Origin: Thalassotalea crassostreae
GTDB lineage: Bacteria > Pseudomonadota > Gammaproteobacteria > Enterobacterales > Alteromonadaceae
Assembly: GCF_001831495.1 (NCBI RefSeq)
Contig: NZ_CP017689.1
Coordinates: 1,984,001 to 2,048,000, forward strand
DNA length: 64,000 nt
Reading direction: 5' to 3'
Part shown: positions 54,106 to 63,906 of the stretch, one piece after another
How positions within the stretch are numbered: the stretch's first letter is position 1
Layout of the letters: every line of letters starts with the position of its first letter
Program-made: the position numbers and the translations under genes
The notes under the pieces: generated by a model
What the model was told of the DNA's origin: nothing
Seen by the model: only the letters and a program-made list of their open reading frames with translations
Databases searched by the model: none

Positions 54106-55500
54106 TTAAGACTGTCCATGAAAAGTCGACTCATAACTTACTGCTTCTGAATCGTTACTTATATTGAACTTGAACGATCTAAATACTTGATGATACGAGC
54201 TAGGCGCTCTAATGGTGATCGTTACTTCTTTATGTTCTTTTGGTTTTAATGATACGTCGGTAGCACCTATGATAGTAAACTGTTCTCCTAAGTTAGTCGC
54301 AATGTTAAATATAGCCTTTTGGTTGGTTTTATTGAGTAACTTTAAGGTAAATGAATTCTCTGTTTCGCCAGAATATAATGTTCGATAGAGCACATTTCTG
54401 TCTTTAATAACCGACACTTCGAAACTGTCCCGAGCACCAAGCCATAAGCCAAGTGATACCAGCATAGAAATAATGATCATTGTATAAGCAAAAATCGAAA
54501 GCTTAGATTTTGCATGTGTCATTTCATAGCCAAATTTGATTAATTTAGATTTGTAGCCAAATTTTTCCATAACCTGATCACAAGCATCGATACATAAACC
54601 GCAGCTAATGCACTGATATTGCAACCCGTTTCTAATATCGATACCGACTGGGCATACTTGAACGCAAAGATTACAATCAACACAATCGCCAAGTTGTTCA
54701 GGCTTTTCTTTATTGAGCTTTCTAGGCCCTCTATTTTCGCCGCGATTAGCATCATACATTACGACACTAGTGCTAGGGTTAAACATCACCGATTGAAAGC
54801 GAGAATACGGGCACATATGTTCACACATCTTTTCTCTAATAAAACCCGCATTGGTATAAGTGCATACTGCAAAAAATATTACCCACCAGAAAACGACGTT
54901 AGAAAGCTGCCCGTTAATAAACGATAGATAAAGTTCATTTGCTGGAACAAAATACGACATAAAAACAAGCGAAGTAAGGATAGAAAACACTAACCAGATT
55001 GTGTGTTTTAGGGATTTTTTCACTAGCTTATTGATTGACCACTTTGCTTTATCTAACGCGATTCGCTTACTGCGAGCACCCTCAACTCTGTGCTCTACCC
55101 AAACAAACATTAACGTCCATATTGTTTGCGGACAGGTAAATCCACACCAGACACGACCATATTTTGTTGAAACGACAAATAAGGCGAATGCTGCAATGAT
55201 AAAAATAAACACAAACAAGAGTAAATCATGAGGGAAAAATATGAATTCGAACACTTTTAATGTTTGCGCTTCGAGATCAAAAATTACCGCTTGTTCATTT
55301 TGGTGAGAAATAAATGGGATCAATATAAATAGCGACATAAGAACGAAAGATATGCTGCGTCTTATTCGTTGATAAAAGCCTTTTTGTTCACGAACATATA
55401 TTTTTTGATCAGTTGTTGAACTGTTGCCAATCTGGTTAGTTTGAAATATGACTTGTTGCTTGTTAATTAACGTATTCGATTCTTTATTCATTGCGCTCAC
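54106..55500 (-). CDS. ccoG: CcoG (FixG/RdxA), cbb3 oxidase copper-assembly protein
   Basis: Inner-membrane Fe-S protein that reduces Cu(II) for delivery to cbb3-type cytochrome oxidase. 464 residues with several TM helices, CGFTCPQTIW, two ferredoxin-like clusters (CVDCNLCVQVCPVGIDI and CISCGLCIDACD), a last TM (YTMIIISMLVSLGLWLG) and a C-terminal Ig-like periplasmic domain. Other cco genes are not in the window. Its 3' region is duplicated at 23960-25545, and the shared 88-bp run marks the right edge of the island; the C-terminus after that run may therefore be island-derived. Confidence 0.95.
   Translation of the reverse strand: MSAMNKESNTLINKQQVIFQTNQIGNSSTTDQKIYVREQKGFYQRIRRSISFVLMSLFILIPFISHQNEQAVIFDLEAQTLKVFEFIFFPHDLLLFVFIFIIAAFALFVVSTKYGRVWCGFTCPQTIWTLMFVWVEHRVEGARSKRIALDKAKWSINKLVKKSLKHTIWLVFSILTSLVFMSYFVPANELYLSFINGQLSNVVFWWVIFFAVCTYTNAGFIREKMCEHMCPYSRFQSVMFNPSTSVVMYDANRGENRGPRKLNKEKPEQLGDCVDCNLCVQVCPVGIDIRNGLQYQCISCGLCIDACDQVMEKFGYKSKLIKFGYEMTHAKSKLSIFAYTMIIISMLVSLGLWLGARDSFEVSVIKDRNVLYRTLYSGETENSFTLKLLNKTNQKAIFNIATNLGEQFTIIGATDVSLKPKEHKEVTITIRAPSSYHQVFRSFKFNISNDSEAVSYESTFHGQS
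54328..54488 (-). repeat. Right copy of the ccoG direct repeat (island boundary)
   Basis: Partner of 25385-25545, same orientation, inside intact ccoG. Towards the 3' end of the gene the copies diverge to roughly paralogue level; towards the 5' end homology stops because the left copy is truncated. Confidence 0.9.
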
Positions 55501-55602
55501 CGATAGAAATTAATGGTAATACTTAATGAATAAATTTTATTTTAAAGCCTTAAAAGGTTACAGATACAGATATCTTAATTATAATGGGTACAGATTTACA
55601 AT

Positions 55603-57033
55603 ATGACTACTAGTTCCATGGCGAAACCAGTTAAATACTTCGAAATTGCTCGACAGATAGAAAGCCAAATTTTATCGAAAACATTACTGCATGGCGCAAA
55701 ATTGCCATCAATAAGAGAATTAGCGATAAAATATAGTGTTGCAAAAAACACTGTGATCAGTGCCCTACAGCAATTAGAGTCTAAAAAATTGGTCGTTGCA
55801 GCCCCTAAAAAAGGCTATTTTGTTTCATATCAATCAACAACAAAACGCATTCCAAAACTTTTAATTTCACCCTTAACAGTGCAAGCGGTAAATATGCCCG
55901 ATGTATTTTATGATGTTATGGAAAAAGGCGCTGCGTTTGACATTCTAGCGACGCCTACTAACTTCCATGACCATAATAAACTCAGTGAACTCAATCGCTA
56001 TATAGGCAAGTCATTAAGACAAAAATCTGCTGCTCATGCGAATTACTATGATAAACCTTTAGGGAACGACTATTTAAGAGAGCAGATCGCACTTCGCTAT
56101 CAACAACGAGAGTGTAATTTCAATCGAGAACAGCTGTGTATAACATCAGGCTGCCAACATGCCCTGTTTATTGCGCTATTAAGTTGTTGTAAACCTGGAG
56201 ACAATATTGCAGTAGAAACCCCAACGTTTTATGGTGTCCTTCGTTTATTAGAACAGCTTAATTTGAATATCATCGAAATCCCCTCTTCGATAGAAACAGG
56301 CATTAACACCAAAGAACTAACCAATGCGTTATCTAAGTGGAACATCAGTGCGTGTATTGTCACCCCGTGTTTTGCCACACCTGCAGGCTCTTGTATGACC
56401 GACACGCAAAAACAATCTATGGTGTTACTCGCTAACGAATATGATTTTGCCATTATTGAAGATGATATTTATGGCGATATCGGCTTTGACCAATCCGCGA
56501 TAAAACCAATAAAAGCATTCGATACAGAAGATAGGGTTATTTTGTGTGGATCGTTTTCAAAGTCTTTATCACGAGATTTACGACTAGGTTGGATTAGTGC
56601 TGGTCGTTGGCATAAAGAAGCGGTTCGATTTAAACTCGCTAGTCAATTAGCGAACAGCCAAAGCGACCAAGAAGGAGTCGCGCAGTTTATGATGCATGGT
56701 CATTATAGACGTCATTTAGATCAATTTAGGGTAAAATTAGCACAACAACAAGCTCAGCTAATCGACGCCATTGAACAGTACTTCCCTAAAGATTGTGCCT
56801 ATAGTATTCCTAAAGGTGGATTGTGTTTATGGTTAGAGCTAAACAATAATGTTAATACCGACGTATTGTATCAACAGGCTAGAAAGTTAAATATTCATCT
56901 TACTCCAGGGCTTTTGTTTAGTAGTCAGGGGTTTTATAACCATCACTTACGTTTAAGTTATAACCACCCGATCACTAATGAACGTCTAACGGCTTTAAAA
57001 CAGTTAGCAATGCTTATTAAAAAGTTTAACTAG
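55603..57033 (+). CDS. MocR-type regulator (GntR HTH + aminotransferase fold)
   Basis: 476 residues. N-terminal winged helix of the GntR class (LPSIRELAIKYSVAKNTVISAL) and a C-terminal fold-type I PLP domain with the PLP lysine in GSFSKSLSRDLRLGWISAG and NYYDKPLGNDYLREQIALRY. MocR proteins bind PLP and control amino-acid or vitamin B6 genes; the target here is unknown. It is divergent from ccoG with about 100 bp between, so it might regulate itself or ccoG. Confidence 0.9.
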   Translation: MTTSSMAKPVKYFEIARQIESQILSKTLLHGAKLPSIRELAIKYSVAKNTVISALQQLESKKLVVAAPKKGYFVSYQSTTKRIPKLLISPLTVQAVNMPDVFYDVMEKGAAFDILATPTNFHDHNKLSELNRYIGKSLRQKSAAHANYYDKPLGNDYLREQIALRYQQRECNFNREQLCITSGCQHALFIALLSCCKPGDNIAVETPTFYGVLRLLEQLNLNIIEIPSSIETGINTKELTNALSKWNISACIVTPCFATPAGSCMTDTQKQSMVLLANEYDFAIIEDDIYGDIGFDQSAIKPIKAFDTEDRVILCGSFSKSLSRDLRLGWISAGRWHKEAVRFKLASQLANSQSDQEGVAQFMMHGHYRRHLDQFRVKLAQQQAQLIDAIEQYFPKDCAYSIPKGGLCLWLELNNNVNTDVLYQQARKLNIHLTPGLLFSSQGFYNHHLRLSYNHPITNERLTALKQLAMLIKKFN

Positions 57034-57103
57034 AGAGTTTTGCGGTTTAATGATGAGGTTGAAAAGCTAAGTTTAAATACTTCGTTTAAATACCCATAAA
57101 AAC

Positions 57104-57134
57104 AAAACCCTATGCTGTTACATAGGGCTTTTTA
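57104..57134. terminator. Bidirectional terminator
   Basis: Stem CCCTATG/CATAGGG with a six-base loop and flanking A/T runs lies between the convergent MocR and S9 peptidase genes. Confidence 0.85.
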
Positions 57135-57171
57135 AGGATTTATAAAAGCTTATAAAATATGCTAAATTAAC

Positions 57172-59229
57172 TTATTCGGCTGTATCTTTGTCTTTTAATT
57201 CTAGCTTATCTTTATGGTCTAATTCGTGGCTTGGCATGGTTTTATTACCTTGCTTTAAGTAGTTATCCATCCAGCGCATTAAACGTAGATTGTAATCATA
57301 CTTTGCGGCCATTCGCTTATTACCGTGACCTTCACCTGGGTAATACACTAAACGAACTGGCTTGTTTTGCACTTTAAAGTAACGATATAGCTCCATAGAT
57401 TGAGCAGGATGAACTCGCGGGTCATCTTTACCGTGCATGATTAATAATGGGGTTTTAGATTGCCCTGCCCAATAAATTGGACTGCGTTCTAAATACCATG
57501 ACCACTTATCCCAAGGATATGAGCGCGCATGAACATTATGCATCTCTGAAGAAATATCTGTAGTACCAAATTTTGAAAGTTGATTTGATATACCAACAAA
57601 CATCACACTTGCAGCAAAATGCTCAGTTAGTTTAGTTGCGCCCCATGCTGATGCATAACCACCGTATGAACCACCTGTAATCCCTACTTTTGACTCATCA
57701 ACTAAGCCCATGTCAACTAAGTGATTTTTGAAATCGATTAAATCATCAAACTCTTTACCAGCATAATCGTTTTGGCCTAATTTTGAGTAATCAACGCCCT
57801 TACCTGTGCTACCACGGTAGTTAGGATAGAAAACTGCGTAACCTTGTCCTGCGGCTAATTGACCTGGACGAGAGTAATTGGTAACCCAACCGTCCTTATC
57901 ATGACTTTCTGGACCGCCATGAACCGTCATAATTAACGGGTACGTTTGACCTTCTTTATAATCAACAGGGTAAATCAAGATACCATCAATGATCACGCCG
58001 TCTCTCGCTTTTAAAGACAAAGTTTGTTGCTTACCAAAACGTCTATCTGCTAACCACTCATTTGAGTTAGTTAAACGAGTCGCTTTATTGTTGCGAACCA
58101 TGAATACTTCATTGACATGCTTTTCAGTATTGGCTTTTAAGGCGATAGTTTTGCCTGAGTTCGAAATGCTGATATTGGATGGAATAAACTGCCCTAATGA
58201 AATAACAGTTTCAATTTCTGGATTCGACAACTCTAGTTTACCAAGCATGCTTTGTGTGCCTTGGTTGCCAATAAAGTACAATTCATTGTCTGACTTTGAC
58301 CATGCAAAATCAGCAATATGACCAGGATAGTTTTCTAGCCAATAGTTTACTTTTGAGTCATTAGTATTGGCGATAAATAAACGACCCGCAGACGGATCAT
58401 GTTTATCTTCTGCGCCGATCATAGCCACATATTGACCATCATGAGAAAAGCTAGCGTCGCCTAACTTACCTTCAGTAGAAAATGAGTTAGTAATTTTTTT
58501 CGACGCTATGTTGAAGGTATGCCACTGTGAAAGCGTATATTTATCATCAATAAGTGCACTTGGTTGGGTTTTTACTAACAAAGTATCATTGTTTGGTGAA
58601 AAATGAACCGCTGAAACGTAATCGTTAATTGGCGCGGCTTCTGGATTAATGGCTTTTTTAGTGATTTTTAGATCAACTAAGTAAAGCTCTTGGTTCACTA
58701 GGTCTTCTTCAAAAACTTCGGCTTTGAAACCAAGTTCTTTCAGTTTTTTAACTGACTTGTCAGAGGCAGGTTTTGCTAATATAGCAACGGTTTTGCCATC
58801 ATTTGATAAGCTGTAACTGCTTATTGATCTATCTTTTAGTGAGATAACTTTTTGCTCTGAACCACCTAAAAACGCGATTCGATACAATGAGCTATATTTT
58901 TCTTCAGCCATTTTCGCTAGAAAATAGATATATTCATCATTGTGAGACCATTGAATGTTTTTGATGTTTACTTGACCGGTAATGTAAGGACGCTCGACAC
59001 CTTTATCATCAAGTAAAAATAGTTGTGTCCAATTTAACCCGTCTTTTTCGACATAAACTTCTCTTGGTACTGAACGAGTGAAAGCAAATTTATCGCCATC
59101 ATGGCTTACTTGTACTTGAGATACTTGTTCTAGGTTGGTTAAATCGTCGGCGGTAATAACGTTTGCAGCAACACTGGTAGCACTCCAAAAAGTGACAACA
59201 AATGTTAATATCATTTTAATTTTATTCAC
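57172..59229 (-). CDS. S9-family serine peptidase, secreted (prolyl oligopeptidase type)
   Basis: Periplasmic peptidase of 685 residues. I chose the GTG at 59229 because AGGAAA lies nine bases before it and it gives a signal peptide (MILTFVVTFWSATSVAA); the open frame goes 21 codons further. The N-terminal two-thirds is a WD-like beta-propeller; the C-terminal alpha/beta hydrolase has nucleophile Ser in GGSYGGYASAWG, Asp in HGKDDPRVHPAQS and His in YPGEGHGN, with the HGGPESHD oxyanion region. Probably degrades oligopeptides for nutrition. Confidence 0.92.
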   Translation of the reverse strand: MNKIKMILTFVVTFWSATSVAANVITADDLTNLEQVSQVQVSHDGDKFAFTRSVPREVYVEKDGLNWTQLFLLDDKGVERPYITGQVNIKNIQWSHNDEYIYFLAKMAEEKYSSLYRIAFLGGSEQKVISLKDRSISSYSLSNDGKTVAILAKPASDKSVKKLKELGFKAEVFEEDLVNQELYLVDLKITKKAINPEAAPINDYVSAVHFSPNNDTLLVKTQPSALIDDKYTLSQWHTFNIASKKITNSFSTEGKLGDASFSHDGQYVAMIGAEDKHDPSAGRLFIANTNDSKVNYWLENYPGHIADFAWSKSDNELYFIGNQGTQSMLGKLELSNPEIETVISLGQFIPSNISISNSGKTIALKANTEKHVNEVFMVRNNKATRLTNSNEWLADRRFGKQQTLSLKARDGVIIDGILIYPVDYKEGQTYPLIMTVHGGPESHDKDGWVTNYSRPGQLAAGQGYAVFYPNYRGSTGKGVDYSKLGQNDYAGKEFDDLIDFKNHLVDMGLVDESKVGITGGSYGGYASAWGATKLTEHFAASVMFVGISNQLSKFGTTDISSEMHNVHARSYPWDKWSWYLERSPIYWAGQSKTPLLIMHGKDDPRVHPAQSMELYRYFKVQNKPVRLVYYPGEGHGNKRMAAKYDYNLRLMRWMDNYLKQGNKTMPSHELDHKDKLELKDKDTAE

Positions 59230-59376
59230 GTATTTAGGTTTCCTATTTTCGAACTTACATGAGGCGTGCAAGCTTAAAGTTTTTTTAGGCAAAAACCAAC
59301 GGCTTAAGTAGATGAAAATTAAAAAAATGCGATAAACGACATGGAATAGATGTTAAATAGTTTTTAAACGCTAATA

Positions 59377-59403
59377 ACGGCTATTTTTTTTGTTAATAGC
59401 CGT
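59377..59403 (-). terminator. Hairpin after rlmJ, possible terminator
   Basis: Nine-bp stem ACGGCTATT/AATAGCCGT with a nine-base T-rich loop, about 70 bp past the rlmJ stop. The U-tract on the minus strand is weak. Confidence 0.55.
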
Positions 59404-59472
59404 ACATAATTCATCCAATTTTCCATTTATACGTCAGGTGAATTGGCTAATGCCAAATTTAGGAAATGTTAA

Positions 59473-60297
59473 TTATTCGTCAACAATTTGACTAAAGCGG
59501 CTTCGGTCAAGATTATCAACAGACATTGCCTTACTTACTTGTGGCATTGTCTCTGCAAACTGTTGTTTTAATGTCCAAGGCGGATTTACTGCAATCATAC
59601 CCGATGATTGCATGCCCTTTACTGTGTCATCATTGACACCAATTTCAAATAACTGCACGTTGCGCATGGCTGTTTTTTGTATCGATTGCTCAAGTAAATC
59701 AATTTGACTGCGTTCAACGACTGGATACCATAATAATATTGTTGTTTGTGGCATTTTTTTGTATATCTTAGCCATCACCTTTACCACGGTTTGATAGTCC
59801 GATTTTATTTCATAGGACGGATCAATCAACACGATAGCTCTGCGGCTTTGATTGGGTAATAAACGTTGTACACCGGCAAATCCATCTTCTTTTTGCACAT
59901 AGGTCATGCGCTTTATTGCACAGTATTTTTCAAGTTCAACCACGGTTTGTGGGTGCATTTCAAATAACCAAGCGTGATCGCCACGTCTCAGCAAGCGATT
60001 AACAAACATTGGTGAGCCTGGATAGGCGCGCTTAGCCAAATCATCTTTGATTAATTGATGGTAATTTTCTAAGCCCGGTAAATTTGCCCAATCTAGCTTC
60101 ATAACGCCAGAATCGCTTTCTGCTGTTTTTCTAGCTTCCATTGAATCAAGCTGGTAATACCCTGCGCCGGCATGAGTATCAATATAATCGAATGGCTTGT
60201 CTTTACGTTGATAATAGTGAACACATTCGGTTAAAAGCCAATGTTTAAGTACGTCGGCATGATTGCCTGCGTGATAATGATGTTGGTAACTAAGCAT
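59473..60297 (-). CDS. rlmJ: RlmJ, 23S rRNA adenine-2030 N6-methyltransferase
   Basis: SAM-dependent methyltransferase of 274 residues (E. coli 280). N-terminus LSYQHHYHAGNHADVLKHW is the signature; YIDTHAGAGYY is the SAM-binding loop and VLIDPSYEIKSDY the catalytic DPxY motif. The family is housekeeping; it stands as a single gene here. Confidence 0.95.
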   Translation of the reverse strand: MLSYQHHYHAGNHADVLKHWLLTECVHYYQRKDKPFDYIDTHAGAGYYQLDSMEARKTAESDSGVMKLDWANLPGLENYHQLIKDDLAKRAYPGSPMFVNRLLRRGDHAWLFEMHPQTVVELEKYCAIKRMTYVQKEDGFAGVQRLLPNQSRRAIVLIDPSYEIKSDYQTVVKVMAKIYKKMPQTTILLWYPVVERSQIDLLEQSIQKTAMRNVQLFEIGVNDDTVKGMQSSGMIAVNPPWTLKQQFAETMPQVSKAMSVDNLDRSRFSQIVDE

Positions 60298-60367
60298 AGA
60301 TTATGGTCTTTGAATATTATCGGTAAAGTTTACCTGAGAAACGTCAATAATACACTGATTGTCGTGG

Positions 60368-60781
60368 TTAAAATAGCACGGATATATCGTCAATTGTGCC
60401 AAGTGCACCGTTTGTTATAGCCTTTTCGCGCTCTTCTTCGGTCAAGATATTTACCAAAGGCGTTTTACGACGATAGCGCTTCATCTTGCCACTATTTTCC
60501 AATATCGCCCGTTTAAATAAATCAGGCTGATCGCTCACTTCAATAATTGATAACCAAGTAATGTATTCACCATAACCTATCTTTGCTGTTTCGCGCCTGT
60601 TTTCTAGGGTTTCCTTTACTTGTTCAATTAACTCAGGATTAGACAGCAACTTTTCAACGATTGCGGCATGTATTACCCAAACTTGTTTATCAATATAGTC
60701 ATCTTTAATACTGCGTTTAGAGATTTTATATGATCTGTTTTTATGGCGAGACCTATGTTGTGATTGACGTTGTGAATTCAT
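60368..60781 (-). CDS. Hypothetical protein coupled to dnaE2
   Basis: Not recognised. 137 residues: a basic N-terminal tail (RQSQHRSRHKNRSYK) followed by a helical soluble domain with VIHAAIVEKLLSNPELIEQV, YGEYITWLSIIE and LTEEEREKAI. The ATG overlaps the dnaE2 stop (TAATG), so it is translated with the SOS polymerase genes. A role in the ImuB-DnaE2 mutasome or its control is inferred from position only. Confidence 0.75.
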   Translation of the reverse strand: MNSQRQSQHRSRHKNRSYKISKRSIKDDYIDKQVWVIHAAIVEKLLSNPELIEQVKETLENRRETAKIGYGEYITWLSIIEVSDQPDLFKRAILENSGKMKRYRRKTPLVNILTEEEREKAITNGALGTIDDISVLF

Positions 60782-63700
60782 TAATGAAAATCTCTCGACT
60801 TGTGTTTAAATGACGACAACTCACTTAAATCAGTAAGTTTTCCTGCAATAATATGAGTGACTTGCCCTTCACGTTCCAAAATTCCTGTAACCTTTAAGAT
60901 TTTGCCAGTTAAATAGGCTTGTTTTTGAGCTCTTGCGGTTGCAGACCAAACAATCACGTTGATATTGCCAGTATCGTCTTCTAAGGTAACAAAGGTTACT
61001 CCTGAAGCGGTACCAGGTGACTGTTTACCGGTGACAACACCCACAACGCTCACCACAGACTTGTGCTCTTTAGATGCAAGCTCTGTCATTCTAGTAAAAC
61101 GGCCTAACTGTTTTGTTTGTTCCAACAACGTTATAGGATGCTTGTTTAAGGTTAATCCTAAGGCGGCGTAATCTTCGTTTAAGGTTTCCACTTCACTAGG
61201 CTCAAAAATATGTTTTGTCTTGTTACTGCTAGCATTGCTTAAAACATCGTCAGACACCGCTGCGGCAAAAAGTGGCAAATCATCGCTACTATTCATTATA
61301 GCCCAGCGACTGTTATAGCGATTACCAAGTAAGTCTTTTAACGCATCACTACTGGCAAGCAACTGCAAATCCCGATTATTAATGTTGAGGCGCTTAAGTT
61401 GAGTTATTTCCCTATAACCTTGCTCTGGGCGGTTATTAATCAGCATTTCTATTGCCGTTTTAGACATTCCTTTTACCAGGCGAAAGCCCAAACGAATAGC
61501 AAATCCTTCACTATTTTGTAACGCGTTACCATAATTGTTGTGATCGGACACTAAAATATGATCGGACATAGAATGATTGACACAAACTGGCAGCACTGTG
61601 ATGCCATGACGCTTCGCATCTTGCACTAATTGTGAAGAAGAATAAAACCCCATCGGTTGGGCATTTAGTATCGAAGCATAAAACGCCGCTGGATAATAAT
61701 GTTTCAACCAAGCTGATACATAGGCCAGTACCGCAAACGATGCAGAATGACTTTCTGGAAATCCGTATTCACCAAAACCACATATTTGCTCAAAGATACG
61801 CTCAGCGAAACTCTGTTCATAACCTCGACTGAGCATGCCATTAATTAACTTTTCTTTAAATTGCAGTAACTTACCATTCTTTTTCCAGCTTGCCATAGCG
61901 CGGCGTAATTGATCTGCCTCACCACCACTAAAGCCAGCGGCTACCATAGCTAACTTAATCACCTGCTCTTGAAAAATAGGCACTCCCATCGTCCGCTCAA
62001 GCACTTCTTTTACTTCCGCCGATGGATAGGTTATCGCTTCTTCACCGTTTCTTCGTTTTAAGAATGGGTGCACCATATCGCCTTGAATAGGACCAGGTCG
62101 AACAATGGCAATTTGAATAACTAAATCATAATACGTTGTCGGTCTTAAGCGCGGTAGCATACTCATTTGCGCTCTCGACTCTATTTGAAAGACCCCTACC
62201 GTATCGGCATTTTGTAGCATTTGATAAACCTGAACATCGTCCTTTTTACGAGTAATATCGGCAATGGTTAGTCTTTTTTGATAGTGCTTATCGAGTAAAG
62301 AAAAACACTTGCGTATAGCGGTTAACATGCCTAAAGCGAGCACATCGACCTTCAATAAACCAAGGGTTTCGATGTCGTCCTTATCCCACTGGATCACTGT
62401 TCGATTATCCATTGCCGCATTCTCTACCGGCACTAACTCATATAACGGCCCGGAAGAGATTATAAAACCGCCTACGTGCTGAGAAAGATGACGAGGAAAT
62501 CCAAGAATTTCATTCACCAAAGTAATGAAGTTTTGTCCCTGCAATGATTCTGCCGATAAGCCTAGTTCGACAATCTGAGCTTGCCAGTTTAGCCCACGGT
62601 CTCGACGGTTAATATTTTTAATGAAGTATTCAAGCTGAGTAACGTTAATACCCAACGCTTTACCAACATCACGGATGGCGCTTTTTAAGCGATAACTTAT
62701 GACGGTTGCCGCAATTGCTGTGCGCTCTCGCCCGTATTTTTGATAAATGTATTGAATCACCTCTTCACGACGCTCGTGTTCAAAGTCTACATCAATGTCT
62801 GGCGGCTCATTACGTTCTTTAGAGATAAAGCGTTCAAATAGTACCGATATCTGCCTTGGATCAACGGAAGTGATCTCTAGGCAATAACATACCACTGAAT
62901 TAGCCGCAGAGCCTCGACCTTGGTATAAAATCTGCTCAGTTTTAGCAAACATAACCACATCATGTATGGTTAAGAAGTAATAGGCATAATCCAGCTCTTC
63001 AATTAAACAAAGCTCTTTATCAATAATTGCTTGAATGTGATCTGGGACACCATCAGGGAAGCGGAATTTACAGCCTTTATCAACCAGCAGCTTTAAATGC
63101 TCTATTGCCGACAAGCCATTGGGCACCAACTCTTGTGGATACTCATAGCGTAATTCAGACAACTTAAACTGACATTTCGAGGCTATCGCCATCGTTGTTT
63201 GTATTGCTGTTGGGTGAAACAGTTTATCTAACTTAGCCAGTGGTCTTAATGAGCGCTCGGCATTAGAGAGCAATACCCGCCCTAGTTTACTTACTTGAGT
63301 GTTATGCTTAATTGCCGTTAATGTATGTTGCAACTTTAGCCTTGATGGACAGTGCATCACAACCCCACCACAGGCGACAATATCAAGTTCTAATTGCTCA
63401 GCAAGACGCTGACAATGATGTTGATAATCATGATCCGTGGCGACTAATTGCCTTTGTAGTGCCAAATACAAACGTGACGAATGATGTTTGGCTAACCATT
63501 GTCCCCAGTGTAAATCTGTCGAATTTCCTTTTGGTAGCCAAAGCACGAAACAATGCTTTATCGACATTAAGTCCCATTCAGATAGCTGATATTGGCCTTT
63601 ACTGCTACGGCGTCTAGCATTGGTGATCACTCGACATAACTCGGCATAAGCTTGCCGTGTCGGCGAGATTAGCAGTAACTGAAGCTCATCATTAAAATGA

Positions 63701-63906
63701 AACATGCTGCCGATGATCAGTTTAATATCAAGTTTGGCACTTTTGATTGCACTATAGGCCCTTACCACTCCTGCAACCGAGCACTCATCGGTAATGGCAA
63801 TAGCGTGATAGCCATAGAACCTAGCTTGATGCACCAACTCTTCTGGTTGTGAAGCACCTTCTAAAAATGAAAAATTGCTCTGACAAAATAGTTCAGCGTA
63901 ATACAT
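60781..63906 (-). CDS. dnaE2: DnaE2/ImuC, error-prone DNA polymerase
   Basis: C-family polymerase of 1041 residues used with ImuB for translesion synthesis after DNA damage. An N-terminal PHP domain (YAELFCQSNFSFLEGASQ; AIAITDE) is followed by the polymerase core with catalytic aspartates in PPDIDVDFEHERREE, GRGSAANSVVCYCL and GFGEYGFPESHSASF, and a C-terminal OB fold (VTFVTLEDDTGNINVIVW). It lacks the long C-terminal tau-binding region of DnaE1. Its ATG overlaps the imuB stop (TAATG). A LexA-type promoter would lie upstream of imuA/imuB, outside the window. Confidence 0.96.
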   Translation of the reverse strand: MYYAELFCQSNFSFLEGASQPEELVHQARFYGYHAIAITDECSVAGVVRAYSAIKSAKLDIKLIIGSMFHFNDELQLLLISPTRQAYAELCRVITNARRRSSKGQYQLSEWDLMSIKHCFVLWLPKGNSTDLHWGQWLAKHHSSRLYLALQRQLVATDHDYQHHCQRLAEQLELDIVACGGVVMHCPSRLKLQHTLTAIKHNTQVSKLGRVLLSNAERSLRPLAKLDKLFHPTAIQTTMAIASKCQFKLSELRYEYPQELVPNGLSAIEHLKLLVDKGCKFRFPDGVPDHIQAIIDKELCLIEELDYAYYFLTIHDVVMFAKTEQILYQGRGSAANSVVCYCLEITSVDPRQISVLFERFISKERNEPPDIDVDFEHERREEVIQYIYQKYGRERTAIAATVISYRLKSAIRDVGKALGINVTQLEYFIKNINRRDRGLNWQAQIVELGLSAESLQGQNFITLVNEILGFPRHLSQHVGGFIISSGPLYELVPVENAAMDNRTVIQWDKDDIETLGLLKVDVLALGMLTAIRKCFSLLDKHYQKRLTIADITRKKDDVQVYQMLQNADTVGVFQIESRAQMSMLPRLRPTTYYDLVIQIAIVRPGPIQGDMVHPFLKRRNGEEAITYPSAEVKEVLERTMGVPIFQEQVIKLAMVAAGFSGGEADQLRRAMASWKKNGKLLQFKEKLINGMLSRGYEQSFAERIFEQICGFGEYGFPESHSASFAVLAYVSAWLKHYYPAAFYASILNAQPMGFYSSSQLVQDAKRHGITVLPVCVNHSMSDHILVSDHNNYGNALQNSEGFAIRLGFRLVKGMSKTAIEMLINNRPEQGYREITQLKRLNINNRDLQLLASSDALKDLLGNRYNSRWAIMNSSDDLPLFAAAVSDDVLSNASSNKTKHIFEPSEVETLNEDYAALGLTLNKHPITLLEQTKQLGRFTRMTELASKEHKSVVSVVGVVTGKQSPGTASGVTFVTLEDDTGNINVIVWSATARAQKQAYLTGKILKVTGILEREGQVTHIIAGKLTDLSELSSFKHKSRDFH

